From the NCBI GenBank assembly GCA_041493345.1, contig JBGPYQ010000176.1:1-7232 (forward strand): a stretch of DNA of 7,232 nucleotides, read 5' to 3'. The position numbers and the translations under genes were made by a program. The stretch is from VBDM01 sp041493345. Lineage in GTDB: Bacteria > Pseudomonadota > Gammaproteobacteria > Burkholderiales > SG8-39. Below the pieces are notes generated by a model. That model was given only the letters and a program-made list of their open reading frames with translations. It was not told the DNA's origin and made no database searches. Positions 4,169 through 7,232 of this stretch are shown one piece after another; within the stretch, counting starts at the first letter, position 1; every line of letters starts with the position of its first letter.

Positions 4169-7021
4169 CTAACCCGCCGCATGGGCTGCCCCGGCGGGCG
4201 GCGTAAACTGCGCCTGCAGCACCGCCGCATCCACGCCTTGCCCGCCCGCGAGCCTGCCGAACACGTTGATGCCGATGTGGTGCCCGAGCCTCCGGTAGCT
4301 TTCGAATTGCGGTTCGTCGAACCACTGGTCGGCGGTGCTCTGGTGCGGAAACTCGGGATGCATCGACTTGTAGTGCTGGATGTCCACCATTTCGTCTCCG
4401 GACATGGAGTTCTTGATGTAGATCAGCGTGCCCAGCCGCTCGATGCCGGGGTACTTGATGGATCCGACTGCGAAATGGGCGGCGCACGGGCCGTCCTTCT
4501 GCGCCGGGCGCAACGCGTCCACCTTGATGCTGATCTCCACGCCGAGGTCGGTCTCGCACTTGAGGATGGCGTTGCCGAGGTCCTCGAAGTTGAAGTCGCG
4601 GTCGGCGCCGGCGTCGCAGGCGACGATGACCGCGCAGCGGCGCCGCACCAGCTCGTAGATGCCGAGGTTCTCGAAATGCCCGCCGTCGGAGAGATAGAGG
4701 AACTTCGACGTTTCGTTGGTATCGGCGAGCAGCTCGCGAAACAGGTAATGATTGGAAAAAATCGGCCCCGGATAGCGCCAGGCGCGCGGGCTCGCGGTGT
4801 TGCCGCACCAGCGGCCGAGGCGCACGTTGAACACCGTCATCAGAAAGGCGAGGCCGGGCGAGGTGTGATATCCCTGGTTCGGGCTCGCGGCCGCGCCGGA
4901 AATGGCGAGCGGGGTGCCGAGCTTCATGCCGCTGGGCCGGGTGCCGATGCCGCCGGCGCCGTAGAGCTCCATGCGCCGGTATCCGCCGCGCCGGCTGCGC
5001 TCATAGCGCAGCTCGTATCCCGCGAACAGCGGCGAGAACACGAAGCTCGCCGCCTTGCGCTGCTGCCAGCCCAGGTTCTTGGGGTTGGCGAGGTTGAGCG
5101 CCGTATTCACCAGATGATAGGGATGCTGCACCTTGCCGTCCTCGCGAGGAAGCGCGAGGTCGCGCAGGCGCAGATCGTCGTCGGGATCGAGATCGGTGAA
5201 TTCGTTCGGATGGCGCTGCAGCTCCGGCTTGTCGTTGCCGCGGGCGTACTTGCTCGCGCCCAGGAAGCAGCGCACCAGGCGGTTGCGGTAGAACTGGTGA
5301 TAGGCGAACAGATTGATGTCGAAGCGCCAGCCCAGCAGATAGGCGGCGAGGAGGCACGAGGCGAACAAGGCCACGTGCAGCTGGCAGATGCTCGTCAGCC
5401 CGAGAAAATGGATGTCGGTTTTCGATATCTCGCACAGGTCCCGCGCAGCGTGGTCGAGGAAGCTCTCGGAGCGGTCCGCGGCCTCGGCGAACACCTTGCA
5501 CGCGCTCGTGTCGAAGGGCGCGGTGAGCAGCAGGTGCAGGCAGAAAGCGAGCAGGAACAAAAGGCCCAGGACGAACACGTAGGGCACGAGCGCGAGCAGG
5601 CGATCCTTCCCGACGCCGCTGAGAGCGCTGCTCTGCCTGCTCTTGGCCGCGAACAGGCCCGCCAGGGTGGTGGCGAGCCAGGCCGCGCCTCCCGAGTACA
5701 GCCACGCGCCCGCCGCGTGCATCAGGGGCGGCGCGAGCATCACGATCCCCACCGACACCACCCACACCAGGCTGCACTTCAGCAGCAGCGCGCCCAGGCG
5801 GCCCAGCCACTCGCGGTCGTGCTCGGAAAAGCCGCGCTTGGCGATGCCGATCTGCAGCACCACGGCGCTGGCGCACAACAGCACGAGCAGCGGCGCGATG
5901 ATTTCGATGGACACCCACGGCAGGAATTGCGCGCCGGCGGCTTTTTCGAAGATGCCACGGGGACCGGAAAGCACGCGCTCGACCGACTCGATCCCGCAAT
6001 CGTCCCCGGTCAGGCAGGTCGCGAGCGCGGCAAAACCGTAGAAGGCGAGGCCGACGATGGCGCCGGCGACGACGGCGCCGATGAAGAAACTTACGCCGCG
6101 CGCACCCAATACATCGACGTCGTCTTTCGCCCAGTCGACCTTGCGCAACGACCAGCGCACGGCGCGGCCGATGCCCGCGATCGCCCAGAAGCACACATTG
6201 ATGAATGCCGCTTCAACCATCCAGTTCGCCGGCCCGCCTTCCAGGAGTTCCGGAACGATCGGGCTTACCAGCCAATCGGCGGCGACCAGGCAGCCCACGA
6301 GCGCCGCAAAGCACGCGATCCAGGGCGCCACGCGGTCCTGGTTCAGCTTGAGCGGCTCGCCCATGCCGAAGCCGATGAAAAACGCGCAGACACCCACGAG
6401 CGCGACGGCAAGCTCGAGCGAGCGCTCGACGATGCCGGCCAGGTCGGCGACGAGGTAAGGGATCAGCAGGGCCGCGATGAAGGTGAGGAAGAGTATCGCC
6501 AGGTTGAGCTGAAGATTGCGCAGGTAGATGGCCACGCCGGTCAGCGTGTCCACTCCGAACACGCCCGTCCGCGGCGTGAGATAGCTGGCGTAGCGGCGCA
6601 GATACTGGACAGCGTAGCTGGTTTCCTCGGCGAGCCTGGCGAGAGCCTCGCCTTTCAACCCGCAGCTCGCGGCCCGTTCCTGAAAATTCTCCGGCGTGGC
6701 GGCGAGCGCCGACTCGATGCGCTCGACACGGCCTTCGCCGCTGCGATGAATGAGCGCCGACAACCAGCTGCCGATATAACCGCCTCCCGAGACCGTCGAC
6801 AGGTAATGGAACTTGGACAGCAGGCTGCAATCGGCGAGCGCCTGGATGATGCCGAGGTTGAACGTCGCGCTGCGGATGCCGCCGCCCGAAAACGCGAGGC
6901 CGATGGGCGCCCCGGCCGGCGCGTTGGTCTTGGCGAGGAGCTCGCGCTCGCGCTCGACGACGGCTGTGAGCTCGTAGTTGCCCAGGTCGGGCGGCGCGCC
7001 TTGCTGCTTGGTTTCGGCCAT
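4169..7021 (-). CDS. Patatin-like phospholipase with a multi-pass membrane insert, 950 residues
   Basis: The product is predicted to be an integral membrane lipid acyl hydrolase using a Ser-Asp dyad. The N-terminal part carries the oxyanion-hole motif SGGGIRSATFNLG (S45-G57) and the nucleophile S78 in STVSGGGYIGS. The catalytic Asp is D779 in SDGGHFENLGIYEL, followed by VIVACDAGADRDF. About 700 residues separate Ser from Asp, where classic patatins have roughly 130-150. The insert holds about ten hydrophobic segments, near residues 171-195, 203-220, 232-255, 268-285, 309-335, 369-395, 409-431, 437-457, 475-500 and 540-563, then a soluble stretch at 570-770. There is no N-terminal signal peptide, so both catalytic halves probably face the cytoplasm, which needs an even number of crossings. 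The ATG at 7021 has AGGAG (7030-7034) 8 nt upstream and is preferred to the ATG at 7054. Substrate is unknown. It appears monocistronic; copy D follows the stop. Confidence 0.94.
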   Translation of the reverse strand: MAETKQQGAPPDLGNYELTAVVERERELLAKTNAPAGAPIGLAFSGGGIRSATFNLGIIQALADCSLLSKFHYLSTVSGGGYIGSWLSALIHRSGEGRVERIESALAATPENFQERAASCGLKGEALARLAEETSYAVQYLRRYASYLTPRTGVFGVDTLTGVAIYLRNLQLNLAILFLTFIAALLIPYLVADLAGIVERSLELAVALVGVCAFFIGFGMGEPLKLNQDRVAPWIACFAALVGCLVAADWLVSPIVPELLEGGPANWMVEAAFINVCFWAIAGIGRAVRWSLRKVDWAKDDVDVLGARGVSFFIGAVVAGAIVGLAFYGFAALATCLTGDDCGIESVERVLSGPRGIFEKAAGAQFLPWVSIEIIAPLLVLLCASAVVLQIGIAKRGFSEHDREWLGRLGALLLKCSLVWVVSVGIVMLAPPLMHAAGAWLYSGGAAWLATTLAGLFAAKSRQSSALSGVGKDRLLALVPYVFVLGLLFLLAFCLHLLLTAPFDTSACKVFAEAADRSESFLDHAARDLCEISKTDIHFLGLTSICQLHVALFASCLLAAYLLGWRFDINLFAYHQFYRNRLVRCFLGASKYARGNDKPELQRHPNEFTDLDPDDDLRLRDLALPREDGKVQHPYHLVNTALNLANPKNLGWQQRKAASFVFSPLFAGYELRYERSRRGGYRRMELYGAGGIGTRPSGMKLGTPLAISGAAASPNQGYHTSPGLAFLMTVFNVRLGRWCGNTASPRAWRYPGPIFSNHYLFRELLADTNETSKFLYLSDGGHFENLGIYELVRRRCAVIVACDAGADRDFNFEDLGNAILKCETDLGVEISIKVDALRPAQKDGPCAAHFAVGSIKYPGIERLGTLIYIKNSMSGDEMVDIQHYKSMHPEFPHQSTADQWFDEPQFESYRRLGHHIGINVFGRLAGGQGVDAAVLQAQFTPPAGAAHAAG

Positions 7022-7029
7022 CTTCAGGT

Positions 7030-7034
7030 CTCCT
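7030..7034 (-). promoter_or_regulatory. Shine-Dalgarno that fixes the patatin-type gene start
   Basis: AGGAG within GAGAGGAGA on the minus strand lies 8 nt before the ATG at 7021. The alternative in-frame ATG at 7054 has only a weak GAGA ahead of it, so the 950-residue start is favoured over the 961-residue one. Confidence 0.75.
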
Positions 7035-7114
7035 CTCACCTGGAACGCCGGCATTTCGATCTCGTGGCGTCCCGCTGCGCGGTTTTTCGCCGAGGCGCCC
7101 CGCGCTCATACAGG

Positions 7115-7159
7115 GCGCATCGTACTCTCGTGTTCCCGCCTGGGACAGTCGGGATAGCC
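7115..7159 (-). repeat. Dispersed intergenic hairpin repeat, copy E
   Basis: This 45-nt copy aligns without gaps to B, C and D. The conserved flank GCATCGTACTCTCG starts at 7117. The arms TCCCG and CGGGA give a 5-bp stem around an 11-nt loop, the most decayed stem of the family. It lies 93 nt upstream of the patatin-type start. The gene whose 3' end it would follow lies outside the window, at least 73 nt away, so its distance to a stop codon cannot be judged. Confidence 0.8.
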
Positions 7160-7181
7160 TGACAAGCCCCTTCGCCCCGGC

Positions 7182-7200
7182 CCTCTCCCGGAGGGGGAGG
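7182..7200. repeat. G/C-rich palindrome
   Basis: CCTCTCCC (7182-7189) pairs with GGGGGAGG (7193-7200) around GGA, with one T-G wobble. On the plus strand AAAA follows, and on the minus strand UUUU precedes it, so it fits an intrinsic terminator on neither strand. Palindromes of the CCCTCTCCC/GGGAGAGGG type are common between genes in high-GC proteobacteria. A second small hairpin, GCCCGC-TGC-GCGGGC, follows at 7210-7224. No gene is visible in 7022-7232. Confidence 0.5.
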
Positions 7201-7232
7201 AAAATGACCGCCCGCTGCGCGGGCATCCCTCC

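Noticed and set aside
126..7021. A defence or toxin-antitoxin system built from the patatin-type, peptidase and small genes
   Set aside because: The genes are separated by hairpin repeats and look like independent units. There is no nucleotide cyclase/CD-NTase sensor, nuclease or antitoxin-like partner, and the patatin protein has a distinct membrane architecture.
7071..7087. Plus-strand hairpin CCGC-TGC-GCGG followed by TTTTT as an intrinsic terminator
   Set aside because: The stem is only 4 bp and no plus-strand gene ends here, so it is probably chance.
4073..7162. 1029-codon plus-strand open frame opposite the patatin-type gene
   Set aside because: It is an antisense shadow of the patatin-type gene, rich in Gln, Ala, Arg and His, with no domain motif, and it runs across both flanking repeats.
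29..7210. 12-nt match GGAAAATGACCG at 29-40 and 7199-7210
   Set aside because: It is short, the flanks differ and it sits on opposite sides of the nearby repeat copies, so it is not clearly part of the repeat family.

Overview
The window is GC-rich DNA, densely coding on the minus strand. Codon use with C/G at third positions, Proteobacteria-type Shine-Dalgarno sites and a dispersed intergenic hairpin repeat suggest a proteobacterium, most likely a betaproteobacterium. That placement is an inference from style and gene content; there is no rRNA or other marker gene to settle it. No RNA gene, CRISPR array, transposase or integrase is visible.

In transcription order (right to left) the layout is: a leader region with a repeat copy (7022-7232); a large multi-pass membrane patatin-type lipid hydrolase (4169-7021); a short spacer holding a repeat copy and a 59-bp duplicated start region (3961-4168); a three-module Fe-S protein with one divergent 4Fe-4S domain and two CDGSH domains (3325-3960); an unrecognised 458-residue protein with an HExxH...ExxAD zinc-peptidase signature (1776-3152); an exported M20 metallopeptidase closely resembling carboxypeptidase G2 (424-1674); a 78-residue protein of unknown function (126-362); and the first four codons of another minus-strand gene behind a strong ribosome binding site (1-14).

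The most distinctive structure is a family of five 43-45 bp hairpin repeats (83-125, 1731-1775, 3249-3293, 4110-4154, 7115-7159), all in the same orientation. Four of them lie 0-31 nt after a stop codon. The only gene junction without a copy is between the M20 gene and the 78-residue gene, which fits those two forming one transcription unit and the others being separate units. A second puzzle is a 59-bp sequence carrying the ribosome binding site and first eight codons of the 78-residue gene, found again 3.7 kb away before the Fe-S gene.

The genes do not form a recognisable pathway. They look like independent housekeeping or accessory functions (lipid hydrolysis, Fe-S/redox, proteolysis, glutamyl-bond hydrolysis), and I see no convincing defence or biosynthetic system.
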